64,000 nucleotides of DNA, from positions 186,001 through 250,000 of the forward strand of contig MPNQ01000001.1 in NCBI GenBank assembly GCA_002239105.1. The letters run 5' to 3'. Position numbers and translations under genes: made by a program. Source of the stretch: a marine group bacterium Sva0996 bin134. GTDB taxonomy: Bacteria; Actinomycetota; Acidimicrobiia; Acidimicrobiales; Bin134. The notes under the pieces were generated by a model that did no database searches, had not been told where the DNA came from, and saw nothing but the letters and a program-made list of their open reading frames with translations. Shown piece by piece: positions 16,542 to 25,284 of the stretch; position 1 is the first letter of the stretch, and every line of letters begins with the position of its first letter.

Positions 16542-17632
16542 GCCCTCACCACCGTGACCGCGTCCGGCATCCACGACACCGCCACGTCGTCGCCGACGTA
16601 GGGCCGGAACCCGCCGGGCTGGTTCTCGAGTCGGATCTCCAGCTCAGTCCATTCGTTGGCCACCGTGTACACCAACGCGTTGCCCAGGTAGGTGACGCTC
16701 TCCAAGCGGCCCGATATCGAGGTGTGGCCGGCGGGGACGGCAGTCACCGGGTGCATCTCAACCCGTTCCGGTCGAAGGCACAACGCCACCCGGGTGCCCA
16801 CCGGCAGATCCGACCGGCCGGGGATGTGGTTGCCGTCGGCCAAGCACACGGTGTCGCCCGACACCACGGACGCGTCGATCAGGTTGGACTGGCCGATGAA
16901 GTTGGCCACGAACCGATTCACCGGGCGCTCGTAGATGCCCTCGGGAGTGCCGACCTGGAGGAGTTCGCCCTCGTTCATCACGCCGATCCGGTCGGCCATG
17001 GTCAGGGCCTCTTCCTGGTCGTGGGTGACGAACACGAAGGTGATGCCCACTTCTCGTTGAAGCGCCTTGAGCTCGCGCTGCATTTCTTGGCGCAATTTGA
17101 GGTCGAGGGCGCCCAGCGGCTCGTCTAGCAACAGCACCTTGGGTCGATTGACCAGCGCTCTAGCCAACGCCACCCGCTGGCGCTGGCCGCCCGAGAGCTG
17201 TTGCGACCGTCGTTGCTCAAGGCCTTCGAGGCGGACTAGGCCGATGGCCTCCTGAACCCGGCCGGCGATCTCGGCCTTGGCCACCCGCTGCATTTTGAGT
17301 CCGAACGCCACATTGGCTTCCACCGTCATGTGGGGGAACAGGGCGTAGTCCTGGAAGACGGTGTTGACCGGGCGTTTGTTGGGCGGAAGCGTGCCCACCT
17401 CGTTGCCGAAGATCTTGAGGCTGCCCTCGGTGGGGAACTCGAGTCCGGCGACCATGCGCAATGTGGTGGTCTTGCCGCACCCCGACGGCCCGAGCAGGGC
17501 GAAGAACTCTCCGTCGGCGATCTCTAGATCCACGTTGTCGACCGCTACAACGTCCCCGAATCTCTTGGTGATGGCCGAGAGCTGCACCGCTGCGCTGGCG
17601 TCGTTCACTGAATGATCCCCCCCGTCGCCCAT
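16538..17632 (-). CDS. potA: Polyamine ABC transporter ATP-binding protein PotA
   Basis: This ATPase has about 364 residues. Walker A is GPSGCGKTTT, the signature is LSGGQRQRVALARAL, Walker B is VLLLDEPLGALD, and the switch His is in VFVTHDQEEAL. A C-terminal TOBE-like region of about 110 residues follows, as in PotA/CUT1 ATPases. It powers PotBC. The ATG at 17632 overlaps the lrp stop by one base (TAATG); the longer open frame upstream is not ABC-like. Confidence 0.94.
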   Translation of the reverse strand: MGDGGDHSVNDASAAVQLSAITKRFGDVVAVDNVDLEIADGEFFALLGPSGCGKTTTLRMVAGLEFPTEGSLKIFGNEVGTLPPNKRPVNTVFQDYALFPHMTVEANVAFGLKMQRVAKAEIAGRVQEAIGLVRLEGLEQRRSQQLSGGQRQRVALARALVNRPKVLLLDEPLGALDLKLRQEMQRELKALQREVGITFVFVTHDQEEALTMADRIGVMNEGELLQVGTPEGIYERPVNRFVANFIGQSNLIDASVVSGDTVCLADGNHIPGRSDLPVGTRVALCLRPERVEMHPVTAVPAGHTSISGRLESVTYLGNALVYTVANEWTELEIRLENQPGGFRPYVGDDVAVSWMPDAVTVVRA

Positions 17633-18090
17633 TAGCCGGTGCCCCAGTTGTAGGTCTGCTTGACCAGCCTCAGGTAGTGCAGCGTTTCGATGTCGATGAC
17701 GCCGGGAATGGCTCGGACCCGGTCGTTGACCACCGATATGAACGCCTCGCTGTCGGCGCACACAAGCTCAGCGATGACATCGAACCGCCCGGCCACGATG
17801 ACCACGTACTCGGCCTCGTTGATCTCGGCCAAAGCCTCGGCAACGCTTCGGGCATCGCCCGACACGTTCAGGCCAATCCAGGCTTGGTAGCCCACACCGA
17901 GCCCCACTGGGTCGGTCACCGCCACGATCTGGACAACGCCCCGCTCGATCAGCCTGTTGACCCGCTGTCGGGTGGCGGCCTGGGAGAGCCCGACCAACGG
18001 GGCAATCTGCGCGTAGGGCATGCGGCCGTCGCGTTGCAGCTCCCGGATAATCGCCTTGTCGGTTTCGTCGAGGTCGAATACGGCAGCCAC
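17632..18090 (-). CDS. Lrp/AsnC-family transcriptional regulator
   Basis: This 152-residue protein has an N-terminal winged HTH (LDETDKAIIRELQRDGRMPYAQIAPLVGLSQAATRQRVNRLIERG) and a C-terminal RAM ligand-binding domain (WIGLNVSGDARSVAEALAEI; VVIVAGRFDVIAELVCAD). Lrp family members sense amino acids or related amines and regulate neighbouring genes. It sits between the aminotransferase and potA with a 15-nt gap and a 1-nt overlap, so it is probably the local regulator of this polyamine operon. Confidence 0.92.
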   Translation of the reverse strand: MAAVFDLDETDKAIIRELQRDGRMPYAQIAPLVGLSQAATRQRVNRLIERGVVQIVAVTDPVGLGVGYQAWIGLNVSGDARSVAEALAEINEAEYVVIVAGRFDVIAELVCADSEAFISVVNDRVRAIPGVIDIETLHYLRLVKQTYNWGTG

Positions 18091-18105
18091 TAGCCAACTC
18101 GCTTT

Positions 18106-19464
18106 CTAGAAAAGGGCCTGTGCTTCGGTGAACGCCGTGCGCAGAGTCTGGTTGATGCGATCAAACTCGTCGGGGCCGGCGATGAGGGGCGGCGAGAGCT
18201 GGACCACGGGCTCGCCCCGGTCATCAGCCCGGCAGATCAAGCCCAAGTCGAGGAGGCGGTTGGTGAGAAAGCCCCGCAACAGGGATTCTGCCTCCTCTTC
18301 GGTGAACGACTCCTTGGTATCGCGGTCCTTCACCAACTCGATGCCGTAGAAGTAGCCCATGCCCCGAACCTCTCCGACAATCGGGAGGTCGGTCAGGTCA
18401 TCCAGGGCGGCCCGGAAGGCGGCCTCGTTGGCCTGAACATGGTCGAGCAGATGCTCCTTTTCGAAGATGTCGAGGTTGGCCATGGCCACCGCGCAGCTCA
18501 CCGGGTGCCCGGCGAATGTGAAGCCGTGCAAGAACGACTCGTCGGTGCCCACAAAAGGCTCGGCGATGCGATCGCTGGCGATCATGGCCCCCAGGGGCGC
18601 GTAGCCCGACGTCATGCCCTTGGCGCAGGTGATTATGTCGGGGATGTAGTCGAGCCGCTCGGAGCCGAACATGCTCCCGAGGCGGCCGAAGGCGCAGATG
18701 ACCTCGTCGGACACGAGCAGGACGCCGTATTTGTCACAGATCTCACGGACCCGGGCGAAGTACCCGTCGGGGGGCACGAAGCACCCGCCGGCGTTCTGCA
18801 CCGGCTCAACGAACACCGCGGCCACCGACTCAGGACCCTCCCGCAGGATGATCTGCTCGATATCGTCGGCGCAGGCCAGCGTGCAGGCGGAGCAGTGGGC
18901 ACACAGTTTGCACCGGTAACGGTTGGTGTTGACCGCATGGGAAACCCCGGGCACCAGGGGTTCGAAGGGCTCTCGCAGCATGTCGAGACCGGTAATCGAC
19001 AGCGCGCCCATCGACGTGCCGTGATACGAGAACTGGCGGCTGATCACCTTGTGCCGTGCGGGCTGGCCGATCACTTTGAAGTACTGGCGGGCCAGCTTCC
19101 AGGCCGATTCAACCGACTCCGATCCGCCGCTGGTGAAGAACACCCGATTCAAGTCGCCGGGGGAGAACGAGGCCAGGCGGGCAGCCAGCTCTACCGCGCC
19201 GGGATGGGCGTAGGTCCAGATCGGGAAGTAGCCGAGTTGAGAGGCCTGGCGCCCGGCGGCTTCGGCCAGCTCTTCTCGACCGTGCCCCACCTGGGAGACG
19301 AACAGCCCGGCGAGGCCGTCGAGGTACTGGTTGCCTTTGGCATCCCAGACGTAGCAGCCGTCGCCCCGCTCAATGATGCGCATCCGGTCTACCGCGCTGC
19401 CGATGCTGCTGAAGTGGCCCCATAGATGGCGGTCGGCCAGCGCGACTAGCTCGTCGTGTTGCAT
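18106..19464 (-). CDS. Class III PLP aminotransferase (putrescine/omega-amino type)
   Basis: This 452-residue fold-type I aminotransferase has SGGSESVESAWKLARQYF, SYHGTSMGALS, the Asp motif LLVSDEVICAFGR and the PLP lysine in CAKGMTSG (Lys282). Relatives transfer the terminal amino group of putrescine, GABA or beta-alanine to pyruvate or 2-oxoglutarate. It is unusual in carrying a cysteine cluster at Cys185, 188, 191, 194 and 198 (CKLCAHCSACTLAC) just before the active-site region, which could bind a metal. It heads the minus-strand polyamine operon. Confidence 0.9.
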   Translation of the reverse strand: MQHDELVALADRHLWGHFSSIGSAVDRMRIIERGDGCYVWDAKGNQYLDGLAGLFVSQVGHGREELAEAAGRQASQLGYFPIWTYAHPGAVELAARLASFSPGDLNRVFFTSGGSESVESAWKLARQYFKVIGQPARHKVISRQFSYHGTSMGALSITGLDMLREPFEPLVPGVSHAVNTNRYRCKLCAHCSACTLACADDIEQIILREGPESVAAVFVEPVQNAGGCFVPPDGYFARVREICDKYGVLLVSDEVICAFGRLGSMFGSERLDYIPDIITCAKGMTSGYAPLGAMIASDRIAEPFVGTDESFLHGFTFAGHPVSCAVAMANLDIFEKEHLLDHVQANEAAFRAALDDLTDLPIVGEVRGMGYFYGIELVKDRDTKESFTEEEAESLLRGFLTNRLLDLGLICRADDRGEPVVQLSPPLIAGPDEFDRINQTLRTAFTEAQALF

Positions 19465-19493
19465 CGTTGGCGCCCCCTGCTCCGGTAGGTGAT

Positions 19494-19540
19494 TACCGAT
19501 TTAACACCAATATTGCCACTAGCGCAACCAAATCGGTTGC
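19494..19540. promoter_or_regulatory. Divergent promoter region with palindromes (candidate Lrp operators)
   Basis: The 171-bp gap between the divergent aminotransferase and aldehyde dehydrogenase genes is AT-rich. It holds CAATATTG (19508-19515), the hairpin GCAACC-AAATC-GGTTGC (19524-19540) and the wider pair ACCGATTT (19495-19502) / AAATCGGT (19530-19537). A regulator of both arms would bind here; the Lrp gene two positions away is the obvious candidate (inference). Confidence 0.4.
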
Positions 19541-19635
19541 AGATATTGATTCGACAACTAGTTTCGGCTCAAACAGGGGCTTGATTGAACGGGTTTCGTG
19601 CTGCAATATGTCGAAGACGACGAGGACGGCGAATC

Positions 19636-21057
19636 ATGCTGAAAGACAACTATATAAACGGGCAAATGGTGCCGGCGATCGACGGAGCTACTGACACGGT
19701 GGTGAACCCGGCGACCGGCGCAGCAATCGGCGAAGTGGCGTCCAGCTCGGCAGCCGATGTGGATGCCGCTGTGAAGGCCGCGGCCGCAGCCTTTCCGGAG
19801 TGGTCGGCCAAGACTCCGAGGGAGCGCAGCGAGATCCTCCACAAGGTGGCCGACATCGTGGAGGAGAACGTCGAGGAGCTGTCGCAGCTCGAGTGTGAGA
19901 ACGTGGGCAAGCCGGTGTCGATAATCGAGTTCGAGATGGACCAGCTATGCGACAACTGGCGGTTCTTTGCGTCTGCGGGGCGCTTTTTGGAGGGCAAAGC
20001 GGCCGGCGAGTATCTCGAGGGGTACACCTCGATGGTCCGCCGCGACCCCCTTGGGGTGGTGGGCTCGATTGCCCCCTGGAATTACCCGCTCTTCATGGCG
20101 ACGTGGAAGCTCGGCCCTCCTCTGGCCGTGGGCAACACGGTGGTGTTGAAGCCCTCTGAGCTCACCCCATACACCACGCTGCGGCTGGCCGAGCTCCTCG
20201 ATGGCGTGCTTCCCCCGGGGGTATTCAACGTGGTGTGCGGCCGGGGAGAGGCCGCCGGTGTGCCTTTGGTGCAGCACCCCGACGTGGCCATGGTGTCGCT
20301 CACCGGTTCGGTGGCCGCGGGCAAGTCGGTGGCCAAGGAGGCTTCCGATTCGCTCAAGCGCGTGCACCTCGAGTTGGGCGGGAAGGCACCGGTGATCGTG
20401 TTCGACGACGCCGATGTGGAAGCGGTGGTGGCCAATCTGCGGGACAACAGCTTCTACAACACCGGCCAGGACTGCACCGCCCCCTGCCGGGTGATCGCCG
20501 GGTCGAGGGTGCATGACGATTTCGTGGCCCAGCTCACCGATGCCGCCAAGGCGGTGGTCACCGGCGACCCCACCGACGAGGGCACCGAGATGGGTCCGCT
20601 GGTGTCCGATGTGCAGTTGGGCCGGGTTTCGGGGTTCGTCGACCGGGCAGCTGAGGCCGGCGCCGAGATCACCATCGGTGGTTCCCGGCGCGAAGGAGCC
20701 GGCTACTTCTACGAGCCCTCAGTGGTGGTCGGCGTCGACCAGGCGTCGGAGATCGTTCAGCGGGAGGTGTTCGGGCCGGTCATCAGCGTGCAGTCGGTGC
20801 CCGATGAAGAGACCGCGCTGGCCTGGGCCAACGACTGCGACTTCGGGCTCGCCGCCAGCGTGTGGACCAACGACGTGGGTCGAGCGATGCGCATGGCCAA
20901 GGGCCTCCAGTTCGGAACGGTTTGGGTGAACGACCACATCCCCATCATCTCGGAGATGCCCCACGGCGGCTTCAAGCAGTCGGGCTACGGCAAAGACATG
21001 TCGCTGTATGCGGTCGAGCACTACACCGAACTCAAACACGTCATGGTGAAACACTGA
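19636..21057 (+). CDS. Aldehyde dehydrogenase (aminobutyraldehyde/betaine-aldehyde type)
   Basis: This full-length ALDH has about 473 residues, with SIAPWNYPL, the cofactor loop VSLTGSVAAGKSVA, the general base in LELGGKAPVI and the catalytic Cys in GQDCTAPCR, ending HGGFKQSGYGKDMS. The CTAPCR context and the divergent transporter genes suggest oxidation of 4-aminobutanal or a related amino-aldehyde. ATG 19636 fits the family N-terminus (MLKDNYINGQMV). Its stop overlaps the next gene, an FAD amine oxidase. Confidence 0.92.
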   Translation: MLKDNYINGQMVPAIDGATDTVVNPATGAAIGEVASSSAADVDAAVKAAAAAFPEWSAKTPRERSEILHKVADIVEENVEELSQLECENVGKPVSIIEFEMDQLCDNWRFFASAGRFLEGKAAGEYLEGYTSMVRRDPLGVVGSIAPWNYPLFMATWKLGPPLAVGNTVVLKPSELTPYTTLRLAELLDGVLPPGVFNVVCGRGEAAGVPLVQHPDVAMVSLTGSVAAGKSVAKEASDSLKRVHLELGGKAPVIVFDDADVEAVVANLRDNSFYNTGQDCTAPCRVIAGSRVHDDFVAQLTDAAKAVVTGDPTDEGTEMGPLVSDVQLGRVSGFVDRAAEAGAEITIGGSRREGAGYFYEPSVVVGVDQASEIVQREVFGPVISVQSVPDEETALAWANDCDFGLAASVWTNDVGRAMRMAKGLQFGTVWVNDHIPIISEMPHGGFKQSGYGKDMSLYAVEHYTELKHVMVKH

Positions 21058-22460
21058 GCGACCAGTCTTGGGCCGCAAAAGCCCTGGCCGCGGCGCGCCC
21101 CGCGGTGTTCTGGTCGGATCGCGACGATGCCCCGGCTGCGGCTCCGGAACTGGCGGGAACATTGGAAGCCGACTTGGCCGTCGTGGGCGGCGGGTTTACC
21201 GGTCTCTGGGCCGCGCTCCAGGCCTTGGAGGACCAACCCGGTATACGAGTGGCGGTGCTGGAAGCCGAGCAGTGCGGGTTTGGGGCCAGCTCCCGTAACG
21301 GCGGCTTTTGCGACTCGTCGCTGACCCATGGACTGGCCAATGGGCTGAGCCATTGGCCCGACGACATCGAGACCCTGGTTCGGTTCGGCCGGGAGAACTT
21401 TGCCGGGTTGGCCGCCAGCCTGGAGCAGCATGGCATCGACGCCGACTTCCGGCTCTGCCCCGAGATCGGCGTGGCCACCGAGCCCTGGCATCTGGAGGGG
21501 CTGGCAGAGGAAATCGAGGTGTATCGGGCCTTCGGGGAAGACGTCGACCTGCTTGATGCCGACCAGATGCGGGCTCGAGTCCATTCGCCCACTTACCTCG
21601 GCGGGATGATCCGCCGCAACGATGTGGCCTTGGTCGATCCGGCTCGGCTGGTGTGGGGATTGCGATTGGCCATTGAGGGTCTGGGAGGTGGCGTCTTCGA
21701 CCGCAGCCCGGTCCTGTCGGTCAACCGTGTGGGCAGCCGACTGGCAATCAGAACTCCAAACGGCAGGGTGTTGGCCGACCGGGCGGTAATGGCCACCAAC
21801 GCCTATCCCGGTCCGGTGAGGCGCCCCCGCCGCTACACCATCCCGGTCTACGACCACGTGCTGATGACCGAGCCTCTGACAGCCGAGCAGATGGCCTCGG
21901 TGGGATGGTCCGACCGGGAAGGGTTGGGGGACGTGTCGAACCTGTTCCACTACTACCGGCTGTCGGCTGACAACCGGATCCTATGGGGCGGCTACGACGC
22001 CACCTACCACTTCAACAACAGTGTGGGTGATCGCCACGATCAGAGCGAGACGACGCATCTGCGGTTGGCCGAGCATTTCTTCCAGACGTTTCCCCAGCTT
22101 GAGGGGCTGTCGTTCAGCCATCGCTGGGGTGGCCCCATCGGCACCACCACCCGTTTCACCGCCACCTGGGGCACCGCGTGCCACGGCCGCCTGGCGTGGG
22201 TGGCGGGCTATACCGGCCTCGGGGTGGGCGCCAGCCGATTCGGAGCCCGGGTGGCGCTAGATCTTGTGTATGGCCAATCCACCGAGCGGACCGAGCTCAA
22301 GATGGTGCGCAAACCCCCGGTTCCCTTCCCCCCGGAGCCGGCCCGTTGGGCCAGCGTCCAACTCACCCGCAGGGCCCTCCAGCGGTCGGACCGTCGGGGT
22401 GGGAAGCGGGGACCGTGGCTGAGCCTGCTCGATCGATTCGGCGTGGGGTTTGACTCGTGA
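21054..22460 (+). CDS. FAD-dependent amine oxidoreductase (DAO family, PuuB-like), copy 1
   Basis: This protein has about 468 residues. The dinucleotide-binding motif ADLAVVGGGFTGLWAAL lies near the N-terminus, then GFGASSRNGGFCDSSL and a late FAD segment WGGPIGTT. The family oxidises amines; PuuB acts on gamma-glutamylputrescine. No ATG, GTG or TTG fits the expected start. The best is CTG at 21054, overlapping the ALDH stop (CTGA) exactly as the next gene does with GTGA; both then read Ser-Asp. A GTG at 21105 is a shorter alternative. Confidence 0.87.
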   Translation: MSDQSWAAKALAAARPAVFWSDRDDAPAAAPELAGTLEADLAVVGGGFTGLWAALQALEDQPGIRVAVLEAEQCGFGASSRNGGFCDSSLTHGLANGLSHWPDDIETLVRFGRENFAGLAASLEQHGIDADFRLCPEIGVATEPWHLEGLAEEIEVYRAFGEDVDLLDADQMRARVHSPTYLGGMIRRNDVALVDPARLVWGLRLAIEGLGGGVFDRSPVLSVNRVGSRLAIRTPNGRVLADRAVMATNAYPGPVRRPRRYTIPVYDHVLMTEPLTAEQMASVGWSDREGLGDVSNLFHYYRLSADNRILWGGYDATYHFNNSVGDRHDQSETTHLRLAEHFFQTFPQLEGLSFSHRWGGPIGTTTRFTATWGTACHGRLAWVAGYTGLGVGASRFGARVALDLVYGQSTERTELKMVRKPPVPFPPEPARWASVQLTRRALQRSDRRGGKRGPWLSLLDRFGVGFDS

Positions 22461-23836
22461 GCGACCGCTACCGCGACCGGTCGTTTTGGCATGACTCCTG
22501 CCCTGATTCGCTTGAGCCCCGTCCGGCGCTGGGAGGTGATGCGGACACCGATGTCGCCATCGTGGGCGGCGGTTACACCGGGCTGTGGACCGCCTACTAC
22601 TTGCTGTCGATCGACCCGACGATCCGGGTGATGGTCATCGAGCGCGACATCGTCGGCTTTGGTGCGTCGGGCCGCAACGGCGGCTGGTGTGTGGGGGAGA
22701 TGGCGGCCGGTCCCAAGCGGCACGAGGCAGTTGGCGGCAACGATGGCGCCCGCCGGCTGCTCCATGCCTTGCAAGATTCGGTCGATGAGGTGGGCCGGGT
22801 GGCCGAGGGCGAGGAGATCGACTGCCACTACGCCAAAGGCGGCGCGATCCGCCTGGCTCGGAACCGGGCTCACTTGACCCGCCAACGCGAGCAGGTCGAT
22901 CTGTTTCAAAGCGCCTACGGGTTGACCGATGGCGACATGCGCATGCTCGGTGCTGATGAGGCCGGCACCCACTTGGCCGCCACCGGGGTGGTGGGCGGCA
23001 TGTTCTTCGCCCACACCGCGGCCCTCCATCCGGCCCGACTGGTTCGAGGGCTTGGCGATGCTGTTGAGCGCCTGGGGGGCAAGATTGTCGAGGGCACAGC
23101 CGCAACTGCCATTCAACCCGGCCGGGTCACCACTGACCGGGGAGAAATCAAGGCCGAAGTGGTGGTACGAGCCCTTGAGGGTTACACCGGCACGCTGGAG
23201 GGAAACCGCCGGTCTCTGGCCCCGCTGTATTCGCTGATGGTGGCGACAGAGCCCATCGACGATGCGCTCTGGGAAGACATCGGGCTGAGCCAACGGCAGA
23301 CGTTCACCGATGACCGGTTCATGGTCATCTACGGACAGCGGACTACTGACGGAAGGATCGCATTCGGAGGACGGGGGGCGCCCTACAACTTCGGCTCCAA
23401 GATCGCCAGCTCGGTGGAGCAGAGGTCGCGCACCCACGACAAGATCATCAAAACGTTGGTCGAGCTGTTGCCCATGCTCTCTGAGGTGGCCATCACCCAC
23501 CGGTGGGGCGGCGTGCTCGGCGTCCCCCGTGACTGGTTCCCGTCGGTGGGATTCGACCGGGAAAGCGGTATGGCCTGGGGCGGAGGCTACGTCGGCGAGG
23601 GAGTAGCTCCCGCCAACCTGGCCGGGCGGACCATCGCCGAACTGATCACCGAGACCGACTCGCCCCGCATCGACCTCCCCTGGGTAGGACACCAGTCCCG
23701 GCGATGGGAGCCCGAACCCCTGCGGTGGCTGGGCATCAACGGGGCGCTGAGGATCATGGGCATTGCCGACCGATCAGAGGCGATAACCGGAAGGAAGTCG
23801 CGGCTCGCCCGGATGATGCAGCGGGTGCTCAGCTGA
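22457..23836 (+). CDS. FAD-dependent amine oxidoreductase (DAO family, PuuB-like), copy 2
   Basis: This 459-residue paralogue of the preceding gene shares the VAIVGGGYTGLWTAYYL Rossmann motif, GFGASGRNGGWCVGEM, and WGGVLGVPRDWFPSVG before the C-terminal FAD contact GGGYVGEGVAPANL. It starts at GTG in a GTGA overlap with copy 1. Side-by-side duplication suggests different substrate ranges or a heteromer. It closes the ALDH-oxidase-oxidase operon. Confidence 0.9.
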   Translation: MSDRYRDRSFWHDSCPDSLEPRPALGGDADTDVAIVGGGYTGLWTAYYLLSIDPTIRVMVIERDIVGFGASGRNGGWCVGEMAAGPKRHEAVGGNDGARRLLHALQDSVDEVGRVAEGEEIDCHYAKGGAIRLARNRAHLTRQREQVDLFQSAYGLTDGDMRMLGADEAGTHLAATGVVGGMFFAHTAALHPARLVRGLGDAVERLGGKIVEGTAATAIQPGRVTTDRGEIKAEVVVRALEGYTGTLEGNRRSLAPLYSLMVATEPIDDALWEDIGLSQRQTFTDDRFMVIYGQRTTDGRIAFGGRGAPYNFGSKIASSVEQRSRTHDKIIKTLVELLPMLSEVAITHRWGGVLGVPRDWFPSVGFDRESGMAWGGGYVGEGVAPANLAGRTIAELITETDSPRIDLPWVGHQSRRWEPEPLRWLGINGALRIMGIADRSEAITGRKSRLARMMQRVLS

Positions 23837-23843
23837 GAGGCGG

Positions 23844-25268
23844 CTAGGCCACTCCCAGGCGGGCCAATTCGAACGTTTCGGCGGCAATGGCCAGGATCTC
23901 GCTGCGGTCAATGGCCAAGATGTAGCCGCCCGCGATGGTCTGGTCGAGCGATTCTGTGAACGCCGCTAGGTAATCGTCGCCGCCCCCGGGATAGAGCCGG
24001 TCGATTGTCCCGGTCTCCAGTGGCGCAGTGGTGCCGAACAGGAAGGCAAAACCGTCGCCTTCTTGCCCTTCTCCAGACAGCATCCGAAGGGGAGTGTCGA
24101 CCCATGGATTGCGGATCCCGCCTCGGGCGTTGCCCAGATCGTCGCGCTCGCAGGTGATGCCATCATCGCCCAGTTGCAAACGGGGGGCGATGGGGGGCGG
24201 CTCCCCGCCTCCGGCCCAGCGGTCGAGGTGCTCAAGGGCGGCTTGGGCCACGTAGTGCTGATGAGGAGCGGAGTTGATGGGCCTGTCCACGGTCATGATC
24301 ACCAGGTCGGTGATCGGCTCGAGCATTCGGGCCAATTCCGAGGGTTCAAGTTGGCCGCCATCGGCTCGCGAAGCCACTAGCAGGTAAGTGTCGGCATGTG
24401 CGGCCCCGGGCAGTTCCCACACCCGGATGTTCTCGCTGTCGGGCTGCTCGATTGCCTCGTTGCGCAGCACGGTCACGTCGGTCTCGCTGCTCAACAGCAG
24501 AACCGGCACCCGAGCGTCAGCGCGGATCTGCTCGGGGCAGTGGGCCATGGCGTCGTATCGCTCGTTGAGCACCCGGGGGCCGAAGGTGCCGTTCAGCTCG
24601 GTCCGAACTCCGGGTCGCCCGTGCAGGAAGTAGCCGTCGAAGGTCTGAACCAGCGGATCGATGGCATTTACATAGGTGGCCAAAAACGCCGCCGACTGCG
24701 ACTCGCCCACTGCCAATAGCCTCTGGGGATTCAGATCGCCGATCAGCGGGGAACCGCCTTGGCGAAGAGCTTTGGCTACCTGGGTGAAGATGTCGTAGCT
24801 GAATGCGTCGCCGGGATGGGACAGGTGCCCGTAGCGCTGCGGTTTGTACAACTTGAGATGGAGGCCCTCGGCCAAGCCGCCCCCGTCGATACCGGCCCTT
24901 TGGGCCGATACACCTACCCAGGCGTCGCCCCTGCGGATGATGTGGCGGTGCATGTAGTCCCAGTCGGGGGAGCCGTCGATGCCTGCTGACACGTTCAGCC
25001 ACTCGACCACCACCGTGCCGCTGAAATCGACTGCTGCTGCTGGTCGTCGTACCAGCAGCCGGGTGATGAACGGCGCAGACTCGTTCGGCTCGGCGGTAAT
25101 CTGCCCGCTCCGCGGAAGCTCTCCAATTGCCCGGTACGACTGGGCCTGGCCGCGGGCTTCGAACTCGGCTTCCAAGTAGCCCAGCTCGTCGAGGCCATAG
25201 TTACGAGGGATCAAGGCCGGCGGGGTGCCGGGAAGCTCTTCGATTGCAACTGAGGTTGGCGTGGTCAT
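23844..25268 (-). CDS. Alpha/beta hydrolase domain-containing protein
   Basis: This protein has about 474 residues. The nucleophile-elbow-like VGESQSAAF and a late PGAAHADTY (His) suggest an alpha/beta-hydrolase fold of the large uncharacterised alpha/beta-hydrolase-domain family (VVVEWLNVSAGIDGSPDW is a typical early motif). There is no clear signal peptide. ATG 25268 is chosen over a longer frame whose extension is Ser/Pro-rich and unconvincing. It follows an SDR gene by 16 nt in the same direction. The substrate is unknown. Confidence 0.75.
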   Translation of the reverse strand: MTTPTSVAIEELPGTPPALIPRNYGLDELGYLEAEFEARGQAQSYRAIGELPRSGQITAEPNESAPFITRLLVRRPAAAVDFSGTVVVEWLNVSAGIDGSPDWDYMHRHIIRRGDAWVGVSAQRAGIDGGGLAEGLHLKLYKPQRYGHLSHPGDAFSYDIFTQVAKALRQGGSPLIGDLNPQRLLAVGESQSAAFLATYVNAIDPLVQTFDGYFLHGRPGVRTELNGTFGPRVLNERYDAMAHCPEQIRADARVPVLLLSSETDVTVLRNEAIEQPDSENIRVWELPGAAHADTYLLVASRADGGQLEPSELARMLEPITDLVIMTVDRPINSAPHQHYVAQAALEHLDRWAGGGEPPPIAPRLQLGDDGITCERDDLGNARGGIRNPWVDTPLRMLSGEGQEGDGFAFLFGTTAPLETGTIDRLYPGGGDDYLAAFTESLDQTIAGGYILAIDRSEILAIAAETFELARLGVA

Positions 25269-25284
25269 TGGGGAGTGCTCGGGG

